Shown here: positions 16,754 to 23,542 of the stretch, piece by piece
Layout of the letters: each line of letters starts with the position of its first letter
How positions within the stretch are numbered: position 1 is the stretch's first letter
NCBI RefSeq assembly: GCF_965224175.1
Contig: NZ_OZ245041.1
Span: 1,240,001 to 1,304,000 of the forward strand
Origin: Kordia sp965224175
GTDB taxonomy: Bacteria; Bacteroidota; Bacteroidia; Flavobacteriales; Flavobacteriaceae
Reading direction: 5' to 3'
DNA length: 64,000 bases
The notes under the pieces: generated by a model
What the model was told of the DNA's origin: nothing
Database searches by the model: none
What the model saw: only the letters and a program-made list of their open reading frames with translations
Program-made: the position numbers and the translations under genes

Positions 16754-17581
16754 TTGTACTTTAGTCAACTAAAACATTCGCATATTTCTAAAACAACCAC
16801 ATATCCAGTTTTACAAGCATCTGCATTGCGTATTGGTTATCAAGAAAAAACGAATACGAAAGTGATTGCGGAAGCAATTGATTTTAAGATTTCTAAAGGA
16901 AAATTAGTAGCTTTAGTTGGTGCCAACGGAATTGGGAAATCTACTTTGTTGCGAACTTTAGCAAAAATTCAAGAACCTCTTTCTGGAGAAATTATTTTAC
17001 AAAATAGACTACTTCACTCCTATTCGAATGCGCAATTGGCTAGAGAGATTAGTTTAGTTTTAACAGAACAAATCCCTTCAAAGAATTTAACCGTCATAGA
17101 ATTGATCGCATTAGGTCGTCAACCGTATACGAATTGGATTGGAAATCTTTCTAAGAACGATCATGCAATTGTTGAAAATGCTTTACAAAAAACAAATTTG
17201 CTCGAATTGAAACATCGCAAGTGTTACACTTTGAGTGACGGACAACTTCAAAAAGTGATGATTGCTCGTGCATTAGCGCAAGATACTTCTATGATTATTT
17301 TAGATGAACCAACCACTCATTTAGATATGTATCACAAAGCTTATGTATTAAACCTTCTCAAAAAATTAGCGCACGATACACAAAAAACGATGTTGTTCTC
17401 TACACACGAAATTGATTTGGCAATTCAGTTGTGTGACGAAATGATTGTGATGAATGATGGTAAGGTATTTTCTGGAACACCATGCGAATTGATAGAGAAA
17501 GGAGTTTTTGAAGCTTTGTTTCCAAACGATTTAATTGCTTTCGATGCTACTTCTGGAAGTTTTAAAGTGAGAACCAAATAG
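16754..17581 (+). CDS. btuD: ABC transporter ATP-binding protein (BtuD/FecE type)
   Basis: 275 residues with Walker A GANGIGKST (about 55-63), Q-loop region, ABC signature variant LSDGQLQKV, Walker B MIILDEPTTHLD and the H-loop STHEID. It powers the permease encoded upstream. The TTG start at 16754 is only the longest possibility: TAATTTG just before it resembles a -7 element, so the true start may lie downstream at a non-ATG codon near residue 11. It is separated from the permease gene by 835 bp and an opposite-strand gene, so it needs its own promoter. Confidence 0.9.
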   Translation: MYFSQLKHSHISKTTTYPVLQASALRIGYQEKTNTKVIAEAIDFKISKGKLVALVGANGIGKSTLLRTLAKIQEPLSGEIILQNRLLHSYSNAQLAREISLVLTEQIPSKNLTVIELIALGRQPYTNWIGNLSKNDHAIVENALQKTNLLELKHRKCYTLSDGQLQKVMIARALAQDTSMIILDEPTTHLDMYHKAYVLNLLKKLAHDTQKTMLFSTHEIDLAIQLCDEMIVMNDGKVFSGTPCELIEKGVFEALFPNDLIAFDATSGSFKVRTK

Positions 17582-17593
17582 TAGCTTATTTCA

Positions 17594-17712
17594 TAAGAAA
17601 AGCGCCTTATCAAAAAGATAAAGCGCTTTATAAAAACTAACCAACCAAAATGTAATACGACTCTCTTTACGCAAGTAACCAGCTCTTTGTACTGTCATCA
17701 TCGTAATACACA
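17594..17712 (-). ncRNA. Structured small RNA, family copy 1
   Basis: Copy 1 of five related elements. Read on the minus strand it starts with one arm of a long stem (complement of 17701-17714), encloses a conserved loop containing GAGCTGGTTACTTGCG, closes with the other arm (complement of 17649-17660), continues through a TTTTGGTTGGTTAG linker and ends in a terminator hairpin. Its terminator differs in sequence from the other copies (AAAGCGCTTTATC/GATAAGGCGCTTT) yet keeps the same position. The hairpin has a G-U pair on the minus strand where the plus strand would have a C-A mismatch. Predicted transcription start is near 17710 from the upstream -24/-12 box. Confidence 0.7.
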
Positions 17713-17722
17713 TTATATAAGT

Positions 17723-17737
17723 CAACTTCCGTGCCAA
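17723..17737 (-). promoter_or_regulatory. Sigma-54-like promoter of small RNA copy 1
   Basis: On the minus strand TTGGCACGGAAGTTG followed by A: the -24 block TTGGCACG matches the sigma-54 consensus exactly, and the -12 block reads TTGA instead of TTGC. GG and the G of -12 are spaced as in sigma-54 promoters. Counting 24 bp down puts the start at the 5' edge of the conserved stem. No TAnnTTTG element is present. Confidence 0.6.
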
Positions 17738-17797
17738 AACGTTACATATTCTCTTAAAAAGATTTAATATTTGTTAATTAAACTCAGAGTTCTGTTA

Positions 17798-17916
17798 ACA
17801 AAAAAACACCTCACAAGCGTGAAGTGTTTTTTTAACTAAACTAACCAACCAAAAATGTATTATGACTCTCTGTACGCAAGTAACCAGCTCTTTGTACCGT
17901 CATCATCATAATACAT
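17798..17916 (-). ncRNA. Structured small RNA, family copy 2
   Basis: The outer stem is perfect over 12 bp: AATGTATTATGA (17854-17865) against TCATAATACATT (17906-17917). The loop has the shared GGTTACTTGCGTA segment. The 3' end on the minus strand is CACTTCAC, loop, GTGAGGTG plus seven T. The T-G wobble in this stem exists only on the minus strand. The element lies 147 bp downstream of the precursor gene at 18064 but has its own promoter box. Confidence 0.75.
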
Positions 17917-17927
17917 TTTATATAATT

Positions 17928-17942
17928 CAACTTCCATGCCAA
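17928..17942 (-). promoter_or_regulatory. Sigma-54-like promoter of small RNA copy 2
   Basis: Minus strand TTGGCATGGAAGTTG followed by AA. The -24 block has one change from TTGGCACG. The predicted start is near 17915, at the first bases of the stem arm. Confidence 0.55.
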
Positions 17943-18063
17943 GAATGTTATTGAACCTTTAAATTTTAGCCAATAGTTGTGAATTATTTTATAATTGGTA
18001 AGCCATTTTCCCTAAAATGATCAGACATTGTTATTTAGGGTAAAATGTATTGTTTGTGACTAA

Positions 18064-18261
18064 CTATTCTGCACAATTAATAATTGAGTTTGTACAAGTT
18101 CTAAGATCAGAATATTGGCAGGTGTGTACAACTGATGCTTGTTGACATGCTTTTTTAGATCCGCAAGCATGCCCGCTAATTCCACCTTGAATCTCTTGTA
18201 TACTAAAGTTTGAGATCATTCTTTTTTTAAGTGTCAATGATTTAAAGTTTTGTTTTTTCAT
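18064..18261 (-). CDS. Lanthipeptide-like precursor peptide (Cys-rich core)
   Basis: 65 residues: leader MKKQNFKSLTLKKRMISNF and a double-glycine site (EIQGG, residues 28-32), then a core of about 33 residues with five Cys and many Ser/Thr (HACGSKKACQQAS, TCQYSDLRTCTNS). The leader matches the Bacteroidota class I lanthipeptide precursor pattern and is near-identical to those at 18807 and 55627. No LanB, LanC or transporter gene is nearby, so modification must come from elsewhere or not happen. It has its own -7 box at 18288 and its own copy of a 195-bp upstream region shared with the gene at 18807. Confidence 0.8.
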   Translation of the reverse strand: MKKQNFKSLTLKKRMISNFSIQEIQGGISGHACGSKKACQQASVVHTCQYSDLRTCTNSIINCAE

Positions 18262-18456
18262 GATTAAAAAGTTTTAAATTAATGCTTCAAATGTATGGCT
18301 AGCAAAACACAAAACAATTGTTATTCAAACCTTTGTGACGATGAAGTATGTAAATAGTGATCAGTAGAAATGCTGTGTGATCAAGTAGCTAATGCTAGGG
18401 ATAAAATTATTTGAGTTTACTGATAATCTACTACGTTATAAAACAGTAGAACGAAA
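18262..18456. repeat. Direct repeat unit A upstream of a precursor gene
   Basis: About 195 bp that recurs at 19011-19205 with roughly a dozen substitutions. It spans the precursor promoter and leader, shared landmarks such as GTTATTCAAACCTTTGTGACG and AATAGTGATCAGTAGAAATG, and ends at the terminator of the next small RNA copy. Evidence for tandem segmental duplication of a unit consisting of small RNA, precursor gene and upstream region. Confidence 0.85.
18288..18295 (-). promoter_or_regulatory. -7 promoter element of the precursor gene at 18064
   Basis: Minus strand TACATTTG, exact TAnnTTTG, 27 bp before the ATG. The same element occurs at the equivalent position before the gene at 18807. 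This contrasts with the sigma-54-like boxes of the neighbouring small RNAs. Confidence 0.65.
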
Positions 18457-18569
18457 AAAACACCTCACAAGCGTGAAGTGTTTTTTTAACTAAACTAACC
18501 AACCAAAATGTATTATAACTCTCTTTACGCAAGTAACCAGCTCTTTGTACTGTCATCATCATAATACAT
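18452..18569 (-). ncRNA. Structured small RNA, family copy 3
   Basis: Very close to copy 2. The outer stem arms AATGTATTATAA (18507-18518) and TCATAATACATT (18559-18570) pair except for one A-C mismatch. Same loop, linker and CACTTCAC/GTGAGGTG terminator with T run (18454-18487). Confidence 0.72.
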
Positions 18570-18580
18570 TTTATATAATT

Positions 18581-18595
18581 CAACTTCCATGCCAA
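18581..18595 (-). promoter_or_regulatory. Sigma-54-like promoter of small RNA copy 3
   Basis: Minus strand TTGGCATGGAAGTTG followed by AA, identical to copy 2. The predicted start is near 18568, at the stem. Confidence 0.55.
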
Positions 18596-18683
18596 AACGT
18601 AATTTGTATGCTTAAAAAATGCTTAGCGTTTTGTTAAATATTTAAAATGCTTCGTGATTCAGCTAATGAAACGGTTATAGAAC

Positions 18684-18715
18684 ATAAAAAAAGCCAGAAG
18701 AGAAAATCTTCTGGC
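18684..18715 (-). terminator. Terminator of the precursor gene at 18807
   Basis: GCCAGAAGA pairs with TCTTCTGGC around GAAAA; on the minus strand the stem is followed by seven T. It lies 92 bp past the stop codon and separates this transcript from small RNA copy 3. Confidence 0.85.
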
Positions 18716-18806
18716 AGAAATCCACCCTTTTACAATTAGTATTTACTACGTATACTAAATACTGATTTTTAGGTAGTTTTTATTCGAATTTGATGTAAAG
18801 GCTTAA

Positions 18807-19010
18807 TTAATTACAAGTTTTTACGAATCGTGATTGTGGACAATTATAAGGTGTTCTTGATTGTGGACATGCATAATTTTTATCTGTACATGCAATAGTT
18901 CTACATTCAGCATTGACCCAAGTTATATTTCCTCCTGAAATACTATCTGTATCAAAGTTAGAAATTGAAGCTTTGTTTAGCTTTAATGATTTTAAATTTT
19001 GTTTTTTCAT
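18807..19010 (-). CDS. Lanthipeptide-like precursor peptide with repeated CPQSR
   Basis: 67 residues: leader MKKQNLKSLKLNKASISNF with a GG site (SISGG, 24-28), then a 39-residue core containing five Cys and a duplicated YxCPQSR motif (YACPQSRTPYNCPQSR). Leader and upstream DNA are almost identical to those at 18064 while the cores are unrelated, as expected for duplicated precursors under diversifying pressure. Own promoter at 19037 and own terminator at 18684. No modification enzymes in the window. The lanthipeptide class is inferred from the leader. Confidence 0.8.
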   Translation of the reverse strand: MKKQNLKSLKLNKASISNFDTDSISGGNITWVNAECRTIACTDKNYACPQSRTPYNCPQSRFVKTCN

Positions 19011-19205
19011 CTTTAAAAAGTTTTAAGTTAATGCTTCAAATGTATTGTTAGCAAAATATAAAACAATTGTTATTCAAACCTTTGTGACGATGAAGTACGT
19101 AAATAGTGATCAGTAGAAATGTTGTGTGATCAAGTAGCTAATACTAGGGATAAAATTATTTAAATTTACTGATGATCTACTACGTTATAAAACAGTAGAA
19201 CGAAA
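19011..19205. repeat. Direct repeat unit B upstream of a precursor gene
   Basis: Second copy of the region at 18262-18456, colinear, and likewise running from the precursor start codon to the terminator of the next small RNA copy. Confidence 0.85.
19037..19044 (-). promoter_or_regulatory. -7 promoter element of the precursor gene at 18807
   Basis: Minus strand TACATTTG, exact consensus, 27 bp before the ATG, as for the duplicated gene at 18064. Confidence 0.65.
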
Positions 19206-19318
19206 AAAACACCTCACAAAGCGTGAAGTGTTTTTTTAACTAAACTAACCAACCAAAAATGTACTATGACTCTCTTTACGCAAGTAACCAACTCTTTGTA
19301 CTGTCATCATCATAATAC
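19202..19318 (-). ncRNA. Structured small RNA, family copy 4 (probably decayed)
   Basis: Loop and terminator are conserved (TTGGTTACTTGCG; CACTTCAC/GTGAGGTG plus T run at 19203-19237). The outer stem is damaged: AATGTACTATGA (19258-19269) faces TCATAATACTAT. The promoter position reads ATCACATAAGTTGG instead of TTGGCACG, so the -24 GG is lost. Likely a pseudo-copy left by the tandem duplication. Confidence 0.55.
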
Positions 19319-19481
19319 TATACACTATTAACCAACTTATGTGATAAAAATTGTGTCGACTTTCATTTTCTAACAAAACTTTAGCATTTGGAAACTTTTT
19401 TTAGGAATAATTAAAAAGGCTTTACCCAAAACAGCAATATTATATTGTATTTTTTGGTAAAACGTTGACACGTTTTAAAAA

Positions 19482-19599
19482 GAAAAAACACTTTACAAGC
19501 GCAAAGTGTTTTTTTAAACTAACTAACCAACCAAAATGTAATGCGACTCTCTTTACATCGAGTAACCAGCTCTGTGTAATGTCCTCACCGCGTTACATT
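19482..19599 (-). ncRNA. Structured small RNA, family copy 5
   Basis: The most diverged intact copy. Stem arms AATGTAATGCGA (19535-19546) and CCGCGTTACATT (19588-19599) keep pairing through changes on both sides relative to copy 2 (T-A to C-G, A-T to G-C) and one G-U. The terminator is CACTTTGC/GTAAAGTG on the minus strand, where the G-U again would be an A-C mismatch on the plus strand. The linker TTTTGGTTGGTTAGTTAG is conserved. Confidence 0.72.
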
Positions 19600-19610
19600 A
19601 TAGTATAAAA

Positions 19611-19625
19611 CAAGTACCGTGCCAA
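19611..19625 (-). promoter_or_regulatory. Sigma-54-like promoter of small RNA copy 5
   Basis: Minus strand TTGGCACGGTACTTG followed by T. Perfect -24 block, -12 block TTGT. The predicted start is near 19598, one base from the stem edge. Confidence 0.55.
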
Positions 19626-19842
19626 AAATATATTCTACTTGTTTTTTCTTTATGATTTTATTCGATACTTTTAGTGTTTTAATACGTTATCTTGAACATA
19701 ATTTTAAAGATCAAGCGTATGCAATTACTGATAAGCAATGTCGTTTCTATCGAATTACGTAACATATGGATTGCGGTTTGAAAAAAGAATTACAACTTAA
19801 AAAAAACGATATCGTACTATTTTTTACTAATAACTTTCATAC

Positions 19843-20328
19843 ATGAAAAAAGAACTTTTATATCTTACAGCTATTATTCTTGGTAGTATTCTAATTATTG
19901 GTGCATTTTTTGGATTTGATAATTATACAGGTGACACCACTATCGACTTTAATGTGCGTGATACATATTATGTTTTCCCTACAATATATGGAGTTATTTT
20001 TGCTGTAATTCTTATGATTACAAGTGCTTCTTTTGTTCGTGTTGTATTTACACGATTCAAAATTAAATTTACCAATTATATTTTTTTATTTTTTAATGCT
20101 TTACTGATTTTGTGCATTGTTTTTGTTTGTAAATCATTAGGTGATTTTGAAGCCATACTGCGTGAAAATATTACAGATACAACTTCTCAACAAATGGCAA
20201 GTTCCATGCACAAAGGCATTGCTAATTTGATACATTCTGGTTATTTTATGCTTGTCTTAGCTATTTTTATTGAAATGTTGGTGCTTTTTAAGACGAAAAA
20301 ACTACCTCAAGCTACATCTACAGACTAA
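19843..20328 (+). CDS. Hypothetical four-TM membrane protein
   Basis: 161 residues with hydrophobic helices at about 6-24, 46-68, 79-97 and 131-150. The loop after the first helix contains IDFNVRDTYYVFPTIYGVIFA, which echoes the HDTYYV segment of haem-copper oxidase subunit I; a few His/Met residues follow but no complete haem or copper site. Might be a small oxidase-related membrane protein, but this is a weak resemblance. Monocistronic, preceded by the small RNA cluster. Confidence 0.65.
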   Translation: MKKELLYLTAIILGSILIIGAFFGFDNYTGDTTIDFNVRDTYYVFPTIYGVIFAVILMITSASFVRVVFTRFKIKFTNYIFLFFNALLILCIVFVCKSLGDFEAILRENITDTTSQQMASSMHKGIANLIHSGYFMLVLAIFIEMLVLFKTKKLPQATSTD

Positions 20329-20469
20329 GAGAGGAATTTGAATTGCTTTAATTTTTGATGTTTTGTCTTTTTGAGAATGATTTGTCTAGGGTGATTTTTA
20401 CACATTCTTAATTCACAATTTTGAATTCAAAATTCACACAAAATAGTATCTTTACGCAAAATTCAATTC

Positions 20470-21900
20470 ATGTCAGAAATCCTTATTTATATTATTCTTA
20501 TTGTAGTGTTTTTAGCCGTTGGTATTTTTTTAGGAATGTACATCGGAAATTTAAAAACAAAAGCACAACAAGAAGGTTTACACGAACGCAATCGCCAATT
20601 GCAAACTCAGTTTGACGATTTGAAAACCTTGATGGATGCTGAGAATACCAAACAAAACGAGTCGTTTCAACAGCAATTGAATGGTATTAAGGAGAGTTTG
20701 GTTAAAACCGAACAAGAACGTGAAGAAATTAGACGTGAAAAAGATTTCCTGAATGTGGAATTGGCACGAAAGAATTCCGAATTTGAAAGTCTACAAAAAC
20801 AAAACATTGAACGTGACGCATCTTTAAAAGAACAACAAGAACAGTTGCGTAAAGATTTTGAGTTACTCGCTAATAAAATTTTAGAAGAAAAATCATCTAA
20901 GTTTACCGAACAAAACAAAGAGAATATTAAAAATATTTTGACGCCACTTCAAGAGAAGATTCAACATTTTGAAAAGAAAGTGGAAGATAGTCAGAAGGAA
21001 AATATTAGTATTCATTCCGCCTTGCGCGAAAAGTTATCTGAGTTGAGTAAAGCCAATATTCAAATTAGTCAAGAAGCTGTGAATTTAACGAAAGCTTTGA
21101 AAGGTGATAGTAAAATGCAAGGAAATTGGGGCGAATTGGTACTTGAACGCGTGTTGGAAAAAAGTGGTTTGGAGAAAGATCGTGAGTATGTGGTACAGCA
21201 GAATTTTTCTCGTGAAGATGGTTCGAGAGTATTGCCTGATGTGATTATCAATTTACCAAATAACAAAAAAATGGTGATTGACTCTAAGGTTTCATTGACA
21301 GCATACGAACGTTATGTAAATACTGAAGACGAAGAAAGAACAATCAGTCTAAAAGAACATTTAACTTCTATAAAACGTCATATTGAACAGCTTTCTGCAA
21401 AGAAATACGAAGATTTGTACGAAATGGAAAGTCCAGATTTTGTCTTGATGTTTATTCCGATAGAACCTGCATTTGCAATTGCAGTGAATGAAGACACGAC
21501 TTTGTATAGCAAAGCTTTTGAGAAAAATATTGTGATTGTAACACCAACTACTTTATTGGCGACTTTGCGTACTATTGATACTATGTGGAATAATGAAAAA
21601 CAGCAACGTAACGCTATTGAAATTGCGCGACAAGCTGGTGCATTGTATGATAAGTTTGAAGGATTTATGAACGATCTTATCGGCATTGGAAAAAAGATTG
21701 ATGCTACAAAATCTGATTATTCTGCTGCAATGAATAAATTGTTTGAAGGTCGTGGAAACATCATCAAAAGCATTGAAAAGATCAAGAAAATGGGCGCAAA
21801 AGCTAAGAAGTCGCTTCCTGAATCTATTTTGAAACGTGCAGAAAGTGATCCTGAAACAGCACATCTTCCTGAAAACGAAGAACCAAGACAGTTATTCTAG
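20470..21900 (+). CDS. rmuC: DNA recombination protein RmuC
   Basis: 476 residues: an N-terminal membrane helix (3-24), a long coiled coil (about 30-205), then the RmuC nuclease-like domain, with LKGDSKMQGNWGELVLERVLEKSGL, VLPDVIINLPNNKKMVIDSKVSL and MFIPIEPAFAIAV. The D..(I/V)DSKV arrangement is the PD-(D/E)xK-like core of the family. In E. coli RmuC limits inversions at short inverted repeats. ATG start; monocistronic. Confidence 0.95.
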   Translation: MSEILIYIILIVVFLAVGIFLGMYIGNLKTKAQQEGLHERNRQLQTQFDDLKTLMDAENTKQNESFQQQLNGIKESLVKTEQEREEIRREKDFLNVELARKNSEFESLQKQNIERDASLKEQQEQLRKDFELLANKILEEKSSKFTEQNKENIKNILTPLQEKIQHFEKKVEDSQKENISIHSALREKLSELSKANIQISQEAVNLTKALKGDSKMQGNWGELVLERVLEKSGLEKDREYVVQQNFSREDGSRVLPDVIINLPNNKKMVIDSKVSLTAYERYVNTEDEERTISLKEHLTSIKRHIEQLSAKKYEDLYEMESPDFVLMFIPIEPAFAIAVNEDTTLYSKAFEKNIVIVTPTTLLATLRTIDTMWNNEKQQRNAIEIARQAGALYDKFEGFMNDLIGIGKKIDATKSDYSAAMNKLFEGRGNIIKSIEKIKKMGAKAKKSLPESILKRAESDPETAHLPENEEPRQLF

Positions 21901-21980
21901 TTTAAATGTTGAATGATTAATTATGAATTGTTCATTATCTTCAATACTTAAACTTATACATTCTTAAATTTCTTGAAACA

Positions 21981-22799
21981 TTGAAACAAAAGCAGATTAG
22001 TATTTTAGGTTGCGGTTGGCTAGGATTTCCCTTGGCCAAACATTTTGTTGCGCATAACTACATTGTAAAAGGTTCTACTACTTCTACCGAAAAAGTAACG
22101 ACATTACAAGAAGCGAATATTCAGCCTTATGTTTTTTCTTTAGGTATGACGAATAATGATCAAGTATTCACTGATTTTTTAGCAGACAGTAATGTTTTGG
22201 TGATCAATTTTCCTCCAAAACGAATTCCGAATATTCTAGAAATCTATCAACAGCAAATAGAAGCTATTTTACCTTTTATCCACGAGAAACAACATGTTAT
22301 TTTTGTAAGTTCAACTTCTGTGTATCAAAATACAAATGATTGGGTTACAGAAGATATAGAGAATGTACCCGAAAAAGTATCTGGAAAAGCAGTGTTAGCC
22401 GTTGAAAATATTCTTAAAAAGCATTTACAAGAACGTTTAACTATTCTTCGCTTTGCGGGACTTTTTGGATATGATAGAGTTCCTGGGCGATTTTTTGCGA
22501 ATAAAACAGAAGTTGCCAACGGGAAAGCTCCAATTAACATGATTCATCAAGACGATTGTATAGGATTGATTGATGCAATTATTGATCAAAATGTTTGGGG
22601 AGAAATTATAAATGGTTGCTCGGACGAACATCCATTACGAGAAGTGTTTTATGTACTGGCAGCTAAGAAAGAAGGTTTAGTTCCTCCAACATTTAAAGAT
22701 ACAGATGAAGTTTCTTTTAAGAAGATATCTAATTTGAAGAGTAAAACTTTGCTAAATTACTCTTATAAACATCCTGATCCATTGGTTTTTGTGAAGTAG
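21981..22799 (+). CDS. NAD(P)-binding epimerase/dehydratase-like protein (YeeZ type)
   Basis: 272 residues with an N-terminal Rossmann motif ISILGCGWLGFPLAKHF, FPPKR after the fourth strand, VFVSSTSVYQNTNDWVTED (the SDR Ser/Tyr region) and FAGLFGYDRVPGRFF. This matches the extended-SDR-like YeeZ group. It lacks the standard YxxxK spacing, so a classical epimerase reaction is doubtful. TTG start 81 bp after rmuC; probably separate transcription. Substrate unknown. Confidence 0.8.
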   Translation: MKQKQISILGCGWLGFPLAKHFVAHNYIVKGSTTSTEKVTTLQEANIQPYVFSLGMTNNDQVFTDFLADSNVLVINFPPKRIPNILEIYQQQIEAILPFIHEKQHVIFVSSTSVYQNTNDWVTEDIENVPEKVSGKAVLAVENILKKHLQERLTILRFAGLFGYDRVPGRFFANKTEVANGKAPINMIHQDDCIGLIDAIIDQNVWGEIINGCSDEHPLREVFYVLAAKKEGLVPPTFKDTDEVSFKKISNLKSKTLLNYSYKHPDPLVFVK

Positions 22800-22860
22800 G
22801 TTTTTGTGAGTTCGTTTATTCGTTTATCTGTGAATTTGTTTATTTGACATTCCAAAAACC

Positions 22861-22963
22861 GTCAGTTCGAGTGCTAAATCTATGATTTGGTGTATAGAAA
22901 ACAGTTTGGAAAATTAGAGTACTTCTCGACATAAAATTTCTATGAAATTCCACTCGAAGTGAC
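22861..22963. repeat. Flavobacterial dispersed repeat with inverted ends
   Basis: Ends GTCAGTTCGAGTG (22861-22873) and CACTCGAAGTGAC (22951-22963) are inverted copies with one mismatch. The interior holds TTCTCGACATAAAATTTC. This GTCAGTTCGAGTG...CACTCGAACTGAC form is a well-known intergenic repeat type in Flavobacteriaceae. It can fold as a long imperfect hairpin. Confidence 0.7.
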
Positions 22964-23042
22964 GCTCTGTGTATACTTTGAAAAAAAATTATTCTTCATA
23001 ACCAATTTAAAATTCAACATTTATCATTTAATAATATCAAAG

Positions 23043-23073
23043 TATTCTCGACTGCGTTCGAATTGACATTTAA
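23043..23073. repeat. Partial second copy of the dispersed repeat
   Basis: TATTCTCGACTGCGTTCGAA followed by TTGACATTT matches the right half of the element at 22861-22963 with an internal deletion. The surrounding 22800-23268 stretch is otherwise without a gene. Confidence 0.5.
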
Positions 23074-23268
23074 AACTTCTCAGTACTTAATTCTCAACAC
23101 TCAATACTAACTTTCGTTTCACCAACGTATATCATCTAATTTACGTTTCCTTTGTTTTTTATTCGATTAATTCTGCTATAGCTTGCATTAACAATCTGTA
23201 CGAGAGATTGTGAAGGCGAAGTCGAAAACCTTTCATTATAGAGTAGACATTAACAGAATTTATGTACC

Positions 23269-23427
23269 ATGAAAAAACAACAGTTAAAAAATTTACGCTT
23301 ACAAAAAAGCATTATTTCTTCATTTAAAACAGGAACTTTAAAAGGTGGCGGCTGGACTTCTAGCCTATTTTATCCGCCTAATGCACAAGGTTGTCACTTT
23401 GCTTGCAAAACTCCTACAGGAGATTAA
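23269..23427 (+). CDS. Short lanthipeptide-like precursor peptide
   Basis: A 52-residue ORF starting at ATG 23269 and ending TAA 23427. Leader MKKQQLKNLRLQKSIISSF and a glycine site TLKGGG (24-28) match the three other precursor genes in the window. The core is short, with two Cys and several Ser/Thr (WTSSLFYPPNAQGCHFACKT). It stands alone on the plus strand after a repeat-rich spacer and is followed by a strong terminator. No modification or export genes adjoin it. Real coding is supported mainly by the leader similarity. Confidence 0.72.
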   Translation: MKKQQLKNLRLQKSIISSFKTGTLKGGGWTSSLFYPPNAQGCHFACKTPTGD

Positions 23428-23470
23428 TCTTAAACAAAATTTACTTTGTAGTTATTATAAAGTATATCCT

Positions 23471-23509
23471 AAAAAAACACCTTATCTGTAATGAGATAAG
23501 GTGTTTTTG
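23471..23509. terminator. Strong bidirectional terminator
   Basis: AAAAACACCTTATCT pairs with AGATAAGGTGTTTTT around a 6-nt loop. It serves the precursor gene at 23269 on the plus strand and the lipoprotein gene at 23543 on the minus strand. Confidence 0.88.
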
Positions 23510-23542
23510 TTACGTTGTCGTTCGTTTGGTAAGCGATACATA

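Noticed and set aside
16754..17581. Assigning the transporter firmly to iron-siderophore uptake
   Set aside because: The FecCD/BtuC families overlap in sequence, but the riboswitch-controlled receptor next door makes corrinoid the better-supported substrate.
17594..17712. Copy 1 as part of a tRNA or riboswitch
   Set aside because: No cloverleaf or CCA, and no known aptamer core was recognised; the B12 box occurs only at 13426-13442.
18003..18047. Inverted repeat after the precursor gene at 18064 as a terminator
   Set aside because: CATTTT.CCCTAAA and TTTAGGG.AAAATG pair around a 17-nt loop, but no T run follows on either strand; left unassigned.
17594..19625. The repeated intergenic elements as CRISPR repeats or plain terminators
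   Set aside because: There are only five, of about 120 bp, spaced unevenly, with stem covariation and promoters; they do not have the short repeat/spacer pattern, and the terminator is only their 3' end.
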